A DNA stretch of 64,000 nt from Hymenopellis radicata (lineage: Eukaryota > Basidiomycota > Agaricomycetes > Agaricales > Physalacriaceae): positions 1 through 64,000 of the forward strand of contig JADNRX010000019.1 in assembly GCA_015501595.1 (NCBI GenBank), read 5' to 3'. Numbering within the stretch: position 1 is the stretch's first letter; each line of letters opens with the position of its first letter. Shown here in pieces: positions 49,030 through 61,533 of the stretch. Made by a program: the position numbers and the translations under genes. A model generated the notes under the pieces. The model was not told where the DNA came from. It saw only the letters and a list, made by a program, of their open reading frames with translations, and ran no database searches.

Positions 49030-52000
49030 GAAAAAGCTATAGACTTAATCAAGCTGGTATGGCCCACCAGCTCTTGGATTTGTTCACCTGTTGTTGAATC
49101 CCAGATCTGGATTCCTTTAGAATTGTATCCTGTAGAAGCGAGGTTCAAATCATTAGGTGAAAAGGCAATACTATAGGGAAAGTATGTAGGAATAGTGAGC
49201 AGTGAAGTGGTGTCAGCGGATGCCGGTAAGAACAAAGGCATGTAGTTAAAGCGAGGCTTCCATATTGTGGAGATTGGTGATGAAGAGTTCCAGGTATTGA
49301 GGCATGATATATAGAGGTGTGGAGTTGATCGGCGTGCAGGACTTCCAGTGAATGTTGTGGCAAAGCTGATAGCATCATCAAGTAACATGCAAAGATCACT
49401 TTCAGCTAGCAATTTATAACAAAGATCAGACAAAGTGAATGAATCAGTAAGAGAGAAGCAAACCTTCAGTTGTTATCTATTTATGAGTCATTCGAAGAAG
49501 TGGGAAACAATGCGCTTGAGCACCAAGGAGATTCATCGCCTCCAACCAAAATAGGAAAACATTCATTAAGAAGGCCCTCACATCATCATGCAAGGAACAC
49601 CTATCAATATTACCCACTGCTAGCAAATGCTCACTCCAATGACGGATGGTATACCGAAGGACTGGGCTTATATGTGTCTGAATGAGGTCATGAAGATTGT
49701 TGACCTCGAGATCCAGCTTGGAAGATGATGAGAGATGGCAAATGTTGAAGCGTAACTCAGACTTCATAATTCGGAAGCAGCAGCGAGTAAGTTGAGTGTT
49801 GAAGACAGGCTTGTCACAGAACACTCGAAGTTCTCTCGAGTTTGCATTTGTGAACGATAGAGGAGCTATGAACTGCGATCTCTGAACATCAAGAATGAAT
49901 TCAGGGAATGAAGCATGGTAGCATGATACGAGCTGATCCAGAGAAGACACATAGAGAACAGAATGGAGTGAATGAACACATGTCCTTGTAGTCTCTTCAT
50001 TCAAGCTGAGTAGTTGAGCGATCACTGGAATGGAAATGAGCTCCTGGGCGCACACAACGGTATGAAGAATGTCAAGATAGGACCTAAGGAATTCTTCATC
50101 TTCCTCATCGAATGCTGTAGACAAGACCTGCTTGTAAAGCTGATCGAGGAGCAGAGTACTGCCGCTGGTACCCCCAGGCTTCAGTAGCTTCCTCAGCTTT
50201 GCCTGCTGCTCATCTTGGGATAGCATACGGTGGGGAGGTAATATGAACCTGACGGCAGTTGCAGCTGAGATGAACAGTCTGCCTGCTCGATGTGTAAGTT
50301 GCGTGAACTCGTCGGTGTCCCGCAGCCTCGGAAGCTTCTCAGCGAGAAATTTGGCAATATCATCTTGCACATCAACCAATGGTACTTCGTGCAGGCGACA
50401 AATCATGTCGGCTGGTAGTTGGAAGGAATGGCAGAGCTCTACGATTTCGGGCTGTGCACGACTTGTGACTAGAAACTTAATTCTTGTCAACTTCTTGTCC
50501 CCAACGACGCGAAGTAGGTTCTTCAAGAACTCCACGCCATCATCGCTTTCATCGAGAGCATCGATAACGACCACTGGTGCAGGTAAACCATCCCGTCTAG
50601 AAAGCGACGCAGACCATGGCGCGCCAAGGAGCCCATCGATCTGCTCATGGATCTGAGCTTCGCCAAGGACGGAGTCTGCTTGTAGGACGGGCACAAGCTC
50701 AGTTGCATACGAACGAAATAGTTCTGCGAGGTTACGGCAAATCGTTGGCACAATGAGCCGAGAGTCCTTGCTGTCGAGCTGGCGAGAGCAGAAATAGGAC
50801 ACAAGGAGCTTGTCTTTGGCCCACATGCGCTCGCAGATGGTATACGCAATTGTAGTTTTGCCTGTTCCCGCGAGGCCAGTGAGCCAGAAGACAGGCGGAG
50901 AGTCAGCGGTGTTGTCTCGAGCCCAAGACATGATCTTGTCAAGGATTTCGACTCGAGTGCCGGATGTGCATGGACCACGTAAGAGGGTGTCACTCTTGAT
51001 GGCGGCGCGGAACGAGGCGTCGCGCGAACGGCGTAAATCACGAATGACGACCTCCTACAACACGGTCAGTATGAAAGTATGGCATCCAGGATGAAAACAT
51101 ACGTTGAGGATATCCTGAACATTTCGTTCCATCTCTAGACCGACGTCAAGCTACAATTCGAATCATAAGCGAACTGGTGCTTCCAGGTGAACACTTCACA
51201 CACCTGGAATTCGTTCAACACGTCCTTTACCTGCTGGTATGCGGCAACAAGCTTCCCCGCATCGACAGAATTCTTAGCTAGTCTCGCAACGAATCCAGGA
51301 GCTTGAAGTTCTGCAATGGTATTGACGATATTCTTCAGATCGCTGCAGATCATCAGTAGGAAATCGGACCAAGTTAGCGCGTAAATACCTTGCCAGTTTC
51401 TCCATTCTCTGGTGCGAGTCGTTCGTCGTGCGCATCTCTTTCAACCTCCTTCCAACCAGCGATGCGAGGGCATTGATACTCTTCATCAGCTTCTCTATTT
51501 CCTCCTGATTGGCAGCAGTTTTCTGCATAAAGAATAAGACATGAATCAAGGCTCGGGAGCACCAAGCGTACCTGATAGGCATTAACGCAGGCGAGAAGTC
51601 CGCCAACAGCGGCCTTTAGCGGTGGACATGCGTCCGATGCCTCCTTCACAACCTTCAAGGCCTCGTGTAAGCCGTGTAGTACCGTCACTATAAATATCTT
51701 CAGAGACGTTCAGGCCTTGCGAGGATGGGACGAGCCTGATGCTGTAGTCTTGGACGACTTCGATGGAGTTCCCACAGGACCGTTCCCTGATACAGCGGCA
51801 TTACTTGCAGCAGCGGTAGCTGTAGTACTGGCATTGTTATGCTGTTTTCCCTTCTTCTGAATAAGGCGGCGAAGGGAGAATCGCTGAGACGACATGGTGG
51901 TATCAGGTGAAGGGAGGGGCTGTGAAGGACGATATCGTGGAAGTATCAGTTGAAGGGGCTGTGAAGGATCAATTTCGGTCAACGTAAACATCGAAGTTGT

Positions 52001-52330
52001 CGGCGCCACTGGCAGCTAGACGCAAATAACCCATGGGTTGCTGTAATTTCCCATTCACAGATGCTGTACAGAGCGGTACTGGAACGGTCGAGCAAAAGGA
52101 AGCAAGGCCATCGCGTATCTCCTTTATTTCCAAGGATTAAACTATACACATTGATCTAACACCACGAGAGTGTCCGTTGAGATGGGAAGCAGTTAGGCTG
52201 GTGTCGCGTCGATTGCCCTTCGCTTGATTGGCATTCGGTTTGTGGAGCCATGTCGGAGAGTCTGGCGAGGGCGTAGTAAGGGTTCAATGAAAAAGAGGAA
52301 CAGCCTAGTTCACCAGCTCGAGTCCTAGTC

Positions 52331-53240
52331 ATGGAGATTGCGCGTCAACAAATTGAAGACAAGGCAGCGTGCATAGAGATCATTGAAGCTTTTCTTTCTC
52401 AAATCCAGAGTCGGCCGCTCGAACTTGAAAGCACCGAATTGGCTGTGTCGAAAGCGACGAGCAGGCGCCGGACACTGCCTAGACACGGCGCCGCCAGCGA
52501 GAGAGGGAGGACTGCATCAAGGCAGGAAGCTCGATCACAACAAGAAAAGAAAAGGCGCGCCGATCATCTTCCTCCTGACGATCACCACAACGACGGCAAA
52601 CATCTACTCACTGCGGCGAAAGAGCTTGAAGAACGTCAGTGGAAACGCTGCCGCGTGCATCCAAGTCGCCATGCAATTCCACTTTCCTTCGCCCTCAATC
52701 CGAGTTTGACGCTGGCATCAATCTCGACTGCCTGGATAGAGCATCTTGAACGGTTCCGGCTAGGAGGCTATCGATATTGATAAGGACCCTTCACACAGAC
52801 CAGCGAGGGCGCTATACGATTTTGAAGGCAAGACAGAGTTCAGAGAGCTATCTGGCGAGGCCGGTGATGCGCTCGAGGTCCTCAAAGAATATATTACGGA
52901 TGGCTGGAGCTTGGTGAAGGACGCGTCCATTGAAATTGGTTTCCTTCCTCGCGTGTGCTACACGGTCAGCATTATTCACTGTCTATGGAATATTTCTCAT
53001 GATAATTTACTGCAGAGTTCACGCCTGCACCAGACCTCGACATATCTTCTTCTAGATTCTACTCGCCAAAGCGTGAACGAGGGGCCTCTACCAGCACGAT
53101 AACCCCCAAGGACAGTCCCCGATCCCCAGATACCCCCAACGCGCTCGGTAACTGGATGTTTCCGAGTCCAACGGATCCTTGCTTTCGCGCAGATCGTCTT
53201 TCTACATACAGTGTTCGACCGGGACTGGCTTCTATACATT
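52331..53240 (+). CDS. SH3-domain protein, right-arm copy
   Basis: The best-preserved part is a complete SH3 domain at about 52806-52965: ALYDFEGKTEFRELSGEAGD, ALEVLKEYITDGWSLVKD, EIGFLPRVCYT (ALYDF, W and P positions all present). An intron (about 52969-53017) joins to FTPAPDLDISSSRFYSPKRE and a Ser/Pro-rich tail. Upstream, an IIEAFLSQIQ block and a basic KKRRADHLPPDDHH region are conserved with the left copy, but the exon chain between them and the SH3 domain is not clear. The left copy has lost the SH3 core. Function unknown; such proteins often act as adaptors. Confidence 0.5.
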
Positions 53241-53529
53241 CACGATTGCTACTATGATGGACACCCTATCCCCACTCGGCGCCATCCACCATAAAGACAG
53301 CACTCCCACACAGACTCGTTGTCGTTGTCACGACTTTCCACCTTCCGCCCACCCGCTTAGTCCAGATGCGGTCGGCGCGAGCCCGAGCGATGACACTCTG
53401 GGACGCGTCTTCCTTTACTGCTACCGTGACGATCTACACTTGGACGTACGTAGAGTCTTTCTGGAGTGGACACACTTTTGTCGCTAACGCTTGAGAACAG
53501 ACTTCAACTGCACAACGATATATTTGGCG

Positions 53530-54285
53530 AGCATGGTCGAGATTGACCTACAAACGGCAAGTCGTCCTTACACGACGAGCAGCGTCTGCTTGAAGAGGTT
53601 CAGACGCGTCTCGCTCGCGACAGGCGGCCGCCTTGCTCTTTCCCCAGAAAATCCGAGACGCAGCGATCGAGGCGCGCGATTCTCGCGACCCCCCAGTCCC
53701 ATGCGCACTATTAGTATCCCTCCCGAGATCCTCAGCGAGATATTCGCGTATTACGTCTACGGCTGTACTCCCCAAAATGTCCGCGTGGACAAAGACGTCG
53801 ATTTCCTTGCGGACTGCAAAGATATCGAAAGAGCGCCAAATCTCCTCCTCACTGTCTGCCATGCCACGGCCATTGCTGAACCCCGTCTCTGGGCTGCAGT
53901 ACCCCTACACTTGGTCGGGCGAGCCTCGTTGAGAATGGTAGAACCGTGATGCATCGTTTGGCCTCGGACGACGCGCAAACACGCAGCACTTTCATAGGAG
54001 GATTGCGCGCTCGGGTAAGCTGCCTATCGACCTACACATTTTCGAATATGACAGTGTCAACCACATCCATGACGCAGAGTCCACTTCCCTATATGACGCC
54101 ATGCTCAATTCACGCAAAGTCCAAATTTTTGTCGAGTTCCAGGAAAGTGACGACGTGGCCGGGCCTGTTCGGATTCCGTCTTGCCTCAACGACGCACGAC
54201 TTGAGGGAAGCGAGGTGGCGGTTTTGTCGCTGCATGCTATTAGGCGCGGGTCACGAGACTTGTTGATTCCTTACGATTGACACCA
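53530..54285 (+). pseudogene. F-box protein gene, frameshifted
   Basis: After a helical lead-in (LLEEVQTRLARDRR) the motif ISIPPEILSEIFAYYV (about 53710-53757) is an F-box start, followed by RAPNLLLTVCHATAIAEPRL and WAAVPLHL, the usual Agaricomycete F-box continuation. A later stretch in another frame (ARSGKLPIDLHIFEYDSVNH) fits the next block of such proteins. At least two frame changes are needed. F-box proteins link substrates to SCF ubiquitin ligases; the substrate is unknown. May be a damaged gene or suffer from base-calling errors. Confidence 0.5.
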
Positions 54286-54299
54286 AACACCAATAATGT

Positions 54300-57211
54300 G
54301 GCTCTGTTTGCTTTGTTCTTCCAACTCGACCTGCCGATATGTCGATTCCATAGACCCAGATATGTACAAGAAGTACGTTGGACTTTCAGACATCAAAAAT
54401 GCGACCCAAGTGCTCGTCGAGTTACGCGGTATGGTTGAAGACGAAAGACCAAATACGGACGTTGCGTTCTGTTTAAAGCTGCTCAACGACGACCCCATGC
54501 TCTTCTGGTGTTTGAAGAGGCTTTGGACGCAGCGTACGCTGCATAAAGCTGTCGGAACACGTGTGTTCTTATGTTGTGTTGTGTCGATGTAGCTTTCTAA
54601 CGACAATCCTTAGCATTATTGTCCGATAATCCTCCAAGACACATTGGAGAGAACGCTCTCTATTCTCCGATGTAATTCGGACTCTTGAAGAGAACAAAGT
54701 ACTCCTCGACAAGTGCCTCGATAACAAAGTTTTCCCGCCTGGACCGCTTTGGGAACCCACAGGGCCTAGAACGGCTGCTCATATTCGAAACTTAGGTATC
54801 CCTTTCGTCAACGAGGCACCTGATCATCGTCCTGCTCTCATTCTCCACGATCTGGGCGGCTTCCAAAGGTGCCCCATCCTGGCTGAGAGACTAGATGACA
54901 TTTTTCGGCCCCATAATAATACGTATGCTCTCGAACGCTTCCACAGCAGTCCTGAATGTACATGTAGGTTCCTCGTCAATGGGTCGGCGTCTGGAAAAAC
55001 GAAACTTCTCTACGAAGGTCTTTGCAAACATTGGGGTTTGTTTTTTACATGTGCAGTCGATGGAAGCAACTTGGGCTCACAGGATCTCGTGCAGTTTGTA
55101 CGAAGGTTCCCTGCAGGCCGACGTCCGGACAATCCTGATTTTGCGATCATCTCTGGTGACCATCCAGGTCTTACACCCCCATCACAGAGGACCTATATTC
55201 ACGCAATGGCACATAGATTCGCCAGCGAGGTTCTTCTTGCTCGCCTATTGCTATTCAAGGCCTTCTTAGAGGTGTCTTTTGCTAAGCGTGCGGCTACTAG
55301 TCATAGACGACTTTGGCTTTGCTTCCAGCTCCAGGCCGCGCTTCTACGAGGTGATTTCAATGACGCGATATTCCTCCTCCGCACTCGCATACAGAACGCC
55401 AATGCAGAGAACGAGTTTCTAGACAATGCTGTACGACAAACTCTCGAGGAAATATTCCAGATCTGGACACCTTCTGCCAAAGAATCGCTCTTCATTGCTA
55501 TCGACGAAGCCAACCGTGGCACCGAGCCCAGTCCCATTTTGCAGGATTCGGAAGAGGATGAAGAGGGCATTCCTGCTTTGAAGGAATTACTGCGCATCTG
55601 GCATCACCACACCAAAGAATTCAATGTTACCTTCGTCGTTGCAGGGGTTAAGATTGTTCCGGAGTATTTTAGTGGTGCGGAATGGAGTTCATACCGCTGG
55701 AGCTCCAATACGGGCGATTTCATGGAGAGTCCGGCCCTTCAGGAAGAATACCTCCGAACGTTTCTTCCCCGACGTTAGGAAGAAGCCCCAGTGGTCTTGC
55801 TCTAACTAGACGAGTATATGGTGGTTGAGAGGCCGGTACGTTCCAGTCGAACTTCTCCCTCAAAGGCTCATGTCTTGTAGGCATCGGCTAACGGCGTCGT
55901 TCGTAACGGAGCTCCTGGAGCAAGGCTTCACAACGCCACACTTGTATCTCAATAAATACGTAAACGGCTTTGCTGACTTTCTTCTTGAAGATGACCGGAG
56001 GTTCTACGAATCTGGCCCCATGCCAGGAGATAGTCCCTACGATACAGGCGTTTTGTCCGATAATCCTGGTGAATATCCCAGCACCCGTAATTGGTGCTCA
56101 TTTATCTTATCTGCTCGTAGATCCTATCGTCATTGCCAGCATTCACGACGCCTTGGTCAATTGTCTTGTGACTGGAGACACGACATAGTCTTTGACCTGG
56201 ACAGAATCTGTCTTGTCAGTCAGGCGATTGGCCGCTTCATTGACACGGACATGCGACAGATAACTATAGACGAACCCTTGATACTCCTTGCGGCTGCTCA
56301 GTGGTTCAAGGAGAACGTGATCGCCATCTCCTCCTTGTCCTATTATCGACGTCCTGAATTTCGACCTTTTCGCACGATAACCAATGCCACCTATTTCGTG
56401 CTGCTAACCCTCTTCCATGTCTTCACTCGACCCCGCCGACTAGCCGACTTGTTCCACTTTACACGAGTCCCCGCTTGGGCTCGTCGAAAGGCTCAACTAA
56501 TCACGTTGCACCGACTTTCGGGAAGGCACTTGAAATGGTCTTATCAGTCATATCTGCCTGGCACTTGTGCGCAGCTTGTCTACGTGTCGGACGGCGTGCA
56601 AGATACCGAGCGGTGGTTTGATAACCTTGGACGTGATGGTGTTCCGCCCTTCTGTGTGCATGCTATATCGACAGCTCCCACTTTGATTTTTCCTCTGTAT
56701 TTGGACGATAACACTGCTGTATGGATCGCGCTTGAGGTTCTGATGCACGCTACAGACGATGTCGCCGATATCATTCGTCAAATGCATCCCGAACATATGC
56801 TTAAAGTATGTCAACCAATCTGGACCACCGCCTCAGCACTAACATTCACCGACAGCCTTCCAGCCCTGATACTTCTGGAAGACGTGTTCGTTCAATCGCT
56901 CTGTACCTCTACCCATGCTAACGCTCCTCCAGTCTTCAGTCACCAAACATTTCCAGCAATTACCATCTCGACGAACAGATATCGGAAAGTACTCCCTCAT
57001 ACGGGTTGTGGCACCGTTGTACGACGACATTAAAACTGACGGCAGTAACTTGTCCACGCAAGAGCCTTGCGCGGTGTTTGACGTTTCGAAACTTGACGAG
57101 ATGTCCTTTCAGATGCCCTCAGTGGACGATCTTTTCAGAGATGTGGCTGCGAATGCGAGTGGAGTTTCACACTTCGGGAAAATGAGGGCTAAACGCGGCG
57201 AGGTATACTAG
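54300..57211 (+). CDS. Large P-loop NTPase of an Agaricomycete-expanded family, apparent frameshifts
   Basis: N-terminal part: KKYVGLSDIKNATQVLVELR, CLKLLNDDPMLFWCLKRLW, then an exon with FVNEAPDHRPALILHDLGGF and RCPILAERLDDIF. NTPase core: CRFLVNGSASGKTKLLYEGL (Walker A, first Gly replaced by Asn), CKHWGLFFTCAVDGSNLGSQ, RFASEVLLARLLLFKAFLE, ESLFIAIDEANRG (Walker B), FNVTFVVAGVKI (sensor-like). After a one-base shift near 55770 and another near 55820 and an intron (about 55836-55880) it continues HRLTASFVTELLEQGFTTPH, and ends with VAANASGVSHFGKMRAKRGE before the stop at 57211. The family is common in mushroom genomes, sometimes with Crinkler-type annotation; no biochemical role is established. 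The 3' end is duplicated at 17925-18205. Confidence 0.6.
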
Positions 57212-60200
57212 TTGATTATGCACCTACAGCAGTTTCTACTCGTCATTTCTTCCTCTCTGAAATCAACGGCTAGTCGCGGTAGAAGGTCCGATGAGCGCAG
57301 GGGGGACTTGAAAACGTTGACACTGGGCTGTTTGGCATTTATATGGGCGCTATCCCTTTAAACAGCAACGTCTCAGATGTCTTTCTACCTCATCAACTCT
57401 CGATAACTCTTAATATATCCCCGTCCTAATAGAAGCTTTCTTGTCTTCCTTGTATGTTGGCCCCAGTATCGAATTTGGTCTGAGCGACAAGTTTTCCGTG
57501 CCCACTGTCCTGCCGTGGGACAAGACTAGGGCAAGAGCTAGATTCTACTGGATTACCGATGTCCAGATCTTGAACTTGTGGCGGCGTGTGTCAATGCGCG
57601 GACGAGTACGCACAGGAAGATCGAGAACATCCTGGGATGAAAGACAGCCTGAATCCACCACCTTCGAAGCTGAAGAACGCCGACTCCGATTTCGGATTCG
57701 ACGACATGTCACGCGTGACTTCGATCCGGTATTCATGTATTGGCCTTCCATCGATTACGACGCCGTTGTCTTGAAATTCTGATGGAAGCCCAGGACGTCA
57801 ATCCGGCCTTCTACTCTAACTCAACACATCTCCAGATCTCACTGTCCGTTGCCACCAAATTGCGCCACATCTGACACCACACACTCGAGGCGTCTCCTGT
57901 CATCGATCCCTAGTTCGAGAAGCCGTTCAACAGTTCAGATCTGCAAGCCTCAAATCTCGGTCCATTCCAGCGCGGAAATGTACCAGTTCTCTCGGATCAA
58001 GGTACTTACTCACAATGTTTATCTCTATCCGCGAGATGGCACCAGCCACTAGGCCTAAGGGTTCATGAAGGCTTTCATAACCGAGTTGCTGCGCGAGTAC
58101 CGCTCAATGGCTGGACCCGGGCCAATGACCTATATGTTTCGAAACGTGAAATATAGAGCAGATTCTGGGATATCCGGTCGCCGCAGGCATCAAGATTGAC
58201 TTGCAGTGCTAATGGTGCGAGTGAGCGTGCGTACAGTGCTGTAAACCAGCGAGGTTTCTCAGGCTATAGCAGAGTGTCACTGTCTGAGCCCATAGCCAAT
58301 TCGAATGTTCTGATAGGCGGAGCCTCAGCCTACAAGAGTACGTACACTTGGAGAGGCAACCCACGGTCGTAAGATGCGAATTCTATTCGGAATCGGATTG
58401 AGGACATCAATGCAGTGGATATTATCGATTGGGCCAGAGTCGTCCGAACCCTCGGGGGCGCAGGCCGCTAGTATGAACCGTGTTGGAATGAACAGCGTAC
58501 ATCCATCCATCGCGTTTTGTTTCCTGGCTCGCGAAATGACACGGCGAGCATCCGTCACGGAGAGTCTCAGTCTGACGAAGGATCAGCTGCCACACTTGAC
58601 ATGAAGGCTAACAAAATAAGATTTACACGTTAACGTTTGTGTTTCCGTAGTGTCGCGGTCAAGCTCAGCTATATCTTATCGTGGCCGAAGCATTGAGGTG
58701 TATATGGGCGTCCTGACAATGTTCCTGTGATCTATGTCGAGGGACTCACAGATGATTGGCGGGTTTGAAGGAGGGCGAGCAAGGGTCGAGCAACGGAGAT
58801 AGTCTGGCATGGCATTGTCAATCTTGTGCCCCAGACACGAGGACGACTAGGGGCCGAGTGACGCTGGTAGGTGGCAGATGCAGGAACCACGGCCTTTCAC
58901 GTTGATACAGCCGCGGTCGAAGCTCATAGACGGCGTCCAGACTGATTCGTTTGAGACGAGGGAATAATATGATACGTAGTGGGGTATATCACAGCGAAAG
59001 AGAAGTGAAATACACTGTGCTGAAGATCATAGCGTTGTTCGAGTGTTTGAGGGGCCCTGCATCAGACTGAGAGAAACATATGCTCCCTACACGCCCCAGG
59101 TCTGTGGCAATGGGCAACGCGCGCCAAGCACCTGGGTGTGGGGATGTCAGGTCCGCTGTTCGCAAGTCTGCCCATAGCCCAAATGCTTCTGTCGAAATTG
59201 ATATTAGATCCAAGTTTCACATCAACTCAAAAACATACCGGTGATAACATCGCAGGTATGCAGATGAATAACATAAGAATGAATACCGAGGTAAGCACGA
59301 GGCGGTCTAACAGACCAAGAAATTAGTAGTGAGTGTGGCTAGATTCGTCTGCAGGACCTAGTGTCGGCCGAATTTCTCACCGAGAGTAAGAGACGTGGGG
59401 GACATGCATCCTGAGCGTTGTCTGTCGAGAAATTAGCGGAGTCTGCCACAAGAATAGTCGACACACAAGTTGCTCTAATTCACGCAAGATACGCTCGGCC
59501 CGTTTGCTTCGTAGTATAGTTTTTCTAGGGTACCTGCGGCACACGGAAGGCCCGCTTGAGCGAATACAATACCGATAGCCAAGTCCCTCGATCGACATGC
59601 CAAAGTCATAGTGAAAGCCGGGGGGTCGGGGTATGCGGGGAAGCAACTAAACAAGTTTTGAGACAGAGAGCGGGTACAGTTAATCAGGCCCATGTCATTG
59701 TGGAGGTGCATTAAAGTGGCGTCCTGTTCTGGCCCAAGCCACGGTTAAAATGTCATATCTTGTCAAGACCGGGGTCCAATCTTTGCGGGGGGGCGCGCAG
59801 CGCGTCGTCACTAGAGGTCTGGTGGAGGAATGAAAGAAGAGATGCAGTTTCCCGTTTGGGAAGCGCGTGTGCTTGGTCGCCAAAAATACACGGCCACCAT
59901 CTTTCAGTGGACACCCTCATTCGACGCTGGATTGGGATTTCTGGCTCCGGTCAACGTGCACGAAAATAAAATAAAAACATATCGAACGCGTTGCATAGGA
60001 GGTTGCAACAGGCTGATGGATCCGGCAACTTAGCATCCTTTCCAGCTTTCCCTCGGATCGGAATCTCCATATCTCCCTCTTCTCTTGTCTTGCGGACGAT
60101 GGAAACACAACGCGCCGCCCTCACGGGGATGCGTGTCCCTAATCGCCTTTGTTCGATTAACAAGGGCAGGGCACACATCTTTCAAGTTGTGATCGCCACA

Positions 60201-60584
60201 CCACCTTCTGAATTGAAAGAACTCTGACCCCACCCCAGCTGTCGCCGTTGTCGACGTACCTTCGATTCATAATTATTACACTGGGATGACTCCGTCTGGC
60301 GCTGTCTCGCTATTGCAAATGATCCGACCGCATGTTGCCACTAACGAGATTTTGTTACCTTCCAGTGACCCAATGTACGATCGGATTTATTCAGCGCCTT
60401 GTCCTCGTTGCCCCCGCGTCCAAAGAAGATATAAAGGCGTCAACCGAGCACCACTCCGCCACTCACACCCTCCGCCTTGCCGTCTTCTCACCTGCTTTCT
60501 CTAACAGTCGCGCTCGAGGTCTGTACTGTCTTCGCTTCGACCAACATTCATTCATCAAGACAAATTTGCAGCCCTACCTGCAAC
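57212..60584. other. Gene-poor 3.4-kb interval with weak coding-like patches
   Basis: No gene could be modelled. Patches that read like protein are: plus 57441-57782 (VLPWDKTRARARFYWITDVQ), plus about 57840-58020 (CHQIAPHLTPHTRGV, REAVQQFRSASL) and minus 58325-58558 (GCTLFIPTRFILAACAPEGS). The last two are on opposite strands and interrupted, as in remnants of F-box-type genes. The rest shows no repeats, tRNA or inverted ends that I could see. Confidence 0.3.
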
Positions 60585-61335
60585 ATGGACCAAATGATGC
60601 ATTTCGACGCGATCCTCTTCCCTTCTGACGGTTCGCCCTCTCTTACATACGTGCTTTCGTTCTCCGTCTAACTTTTCACAGGCCGCCCACCTTCGCTTGT
60701 CCAACTCATGACTAGGTACGTCCCTTCCCTTCCGGCGCCTCGCCCAGCGCGCTTATTCACGCGCCCGATTTCCAGCCCTATGACGATCCCCACCCACCAC
60801 TCATCATACACCACGTCCCCGTCGCGTATGCCGCATCCCGAGATTCATATGGATTATGTACGCCCTTCTCCGCGCGGCTATCTTATCCTCGGCCGGAATT
60901 AACTGACCCTCGCCTATACAGATCGCTGACAGCTTGGGGCCACGCGCCTGGAAATATCAGGTATGTAAAAAACCTTGCGCGCATCAGCGGCGACTCACGA
61001 CGATTCTGGCCAGCTCGTGGAAGCGCTTGACGGCATGAATCGCAAGTTTGCCAACCCGTACATCATCTTTTACCCTGTCGTCTCGCGGGACGGGATGCCG
61101 TTCCCTGTGAACAAGAGCATCAAGGAGATCCAGGGCAGGGCGTTCAGAGAGGACATTGCGTGGCGCGGCAACATCGTCATCGCAAAGTACCGCGACAATC
61201 CGTTCTCGTCCATGATGAACGCCTCGATGGCCGACTTTCCGCTTCTCAAGAATTACCTGTTGACGCATGGCTCGCCATCTGAGGTACGTCTCCATTCCTC
61301 GTACCTTGGCATCTCTTCTTAATCTCCAACAGTAA
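60585..61335 (+). CDS. Uncharacterised conserved-looking protein
   Basis: Starts MMHFDAILFPSDG (60585), intron about 60631-60680, RPPSLVQLM, intron, then ALIHAPDFQPYDDPHPPLII and HHVPVAYA, a frame change near 60830, HPEIHMDY, an intron (about 60859-60920), IADSLGPRAWKYQ, an intron of about 50 nt (60962-61012), and a final exon LVEALDGMNRKFANPYIIFY, PVNKSIKEIQGRAFREDIAW, RGNIVIAKYRDNPFSSMMNA. The end is ambiguous: unspliced reading stops at 61322, splicing at GTACGT (61285) meets TAA at once. The strong, indel-free C-terminal exon suggests a real conserved gene. No family recognised. Confidence 0.55.
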
Positions 61336-61533
61336 TTGCCGGACTTGTGTGTGCATCTCATCGGTTCGACTGGTTTGGGCTTTCGCGAGTATGCTACTTA
61401 GACTATTTTTTGGGACTTTCTTTTTTTGCTGCACTGTAGGTCTATACATGTAATTTAAGCTCGCATTTGGACAATACATTTTTAAAAGTACATTCGATAG
61501 CAAGATTGAAGTCCTTGAGCTTACGCTACGAGC

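Larger units (their letters stand above)
43769..52009 (-). pseudogene. NACHT-WD40 NLR-type protein, right copy, inactivated
   Basis: Same exon plan and domain order as the left copy: N-terminal exon 52009-51710, helical exons to about 51075, NACHT exon 51055-49477 with FWLTGLAGTGKTTIAYTICE and VVVIDALDESDDG, then WD40 repeats down to 43769. Defects: a TGG to TAG change ends the NACHT exon at 49477 just before the intron; two hAT-type elements and one MITE split the WD40 part into four blocks. Removing each element with one copy of its target duplication restores the WD40 frame. Between repeats 10 and 11 the motif MGYTGF is present twice (18-bp direct repeat) before MGHTRF; the left copy has only one such unit. 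Expression would give at most a NACHT protein lacking the propellers. Confidence 0.88.
42237..53175 (-). repeat. Right arm of the large imperfect palindrome
   Basis: Reverse-complement counterpart of 18343-34113. It carries in order an ARA2-like gene (intact), a NACHT-WD40 gene (inactivated) and an SH3-domain gene. The SH3 and NLR blocks are directly adjacent (junction about 52136-52144), whereas on the left 8.3 kb separate them. Three mobile elements (44510-46622, 47236-47479, 48014-49029) are specific to this arm. Spacer between arms 34114-42236. Confidence 0.88.

Noticed and set aside
29175..50656. Long antisense frames over the NACHT exon in both NLR copies (29175-29588 and 50243-50656)
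   Set aside because: They mirror the conserved NACHT coding strand, have no motif, and are conserved only because the sense strand is.
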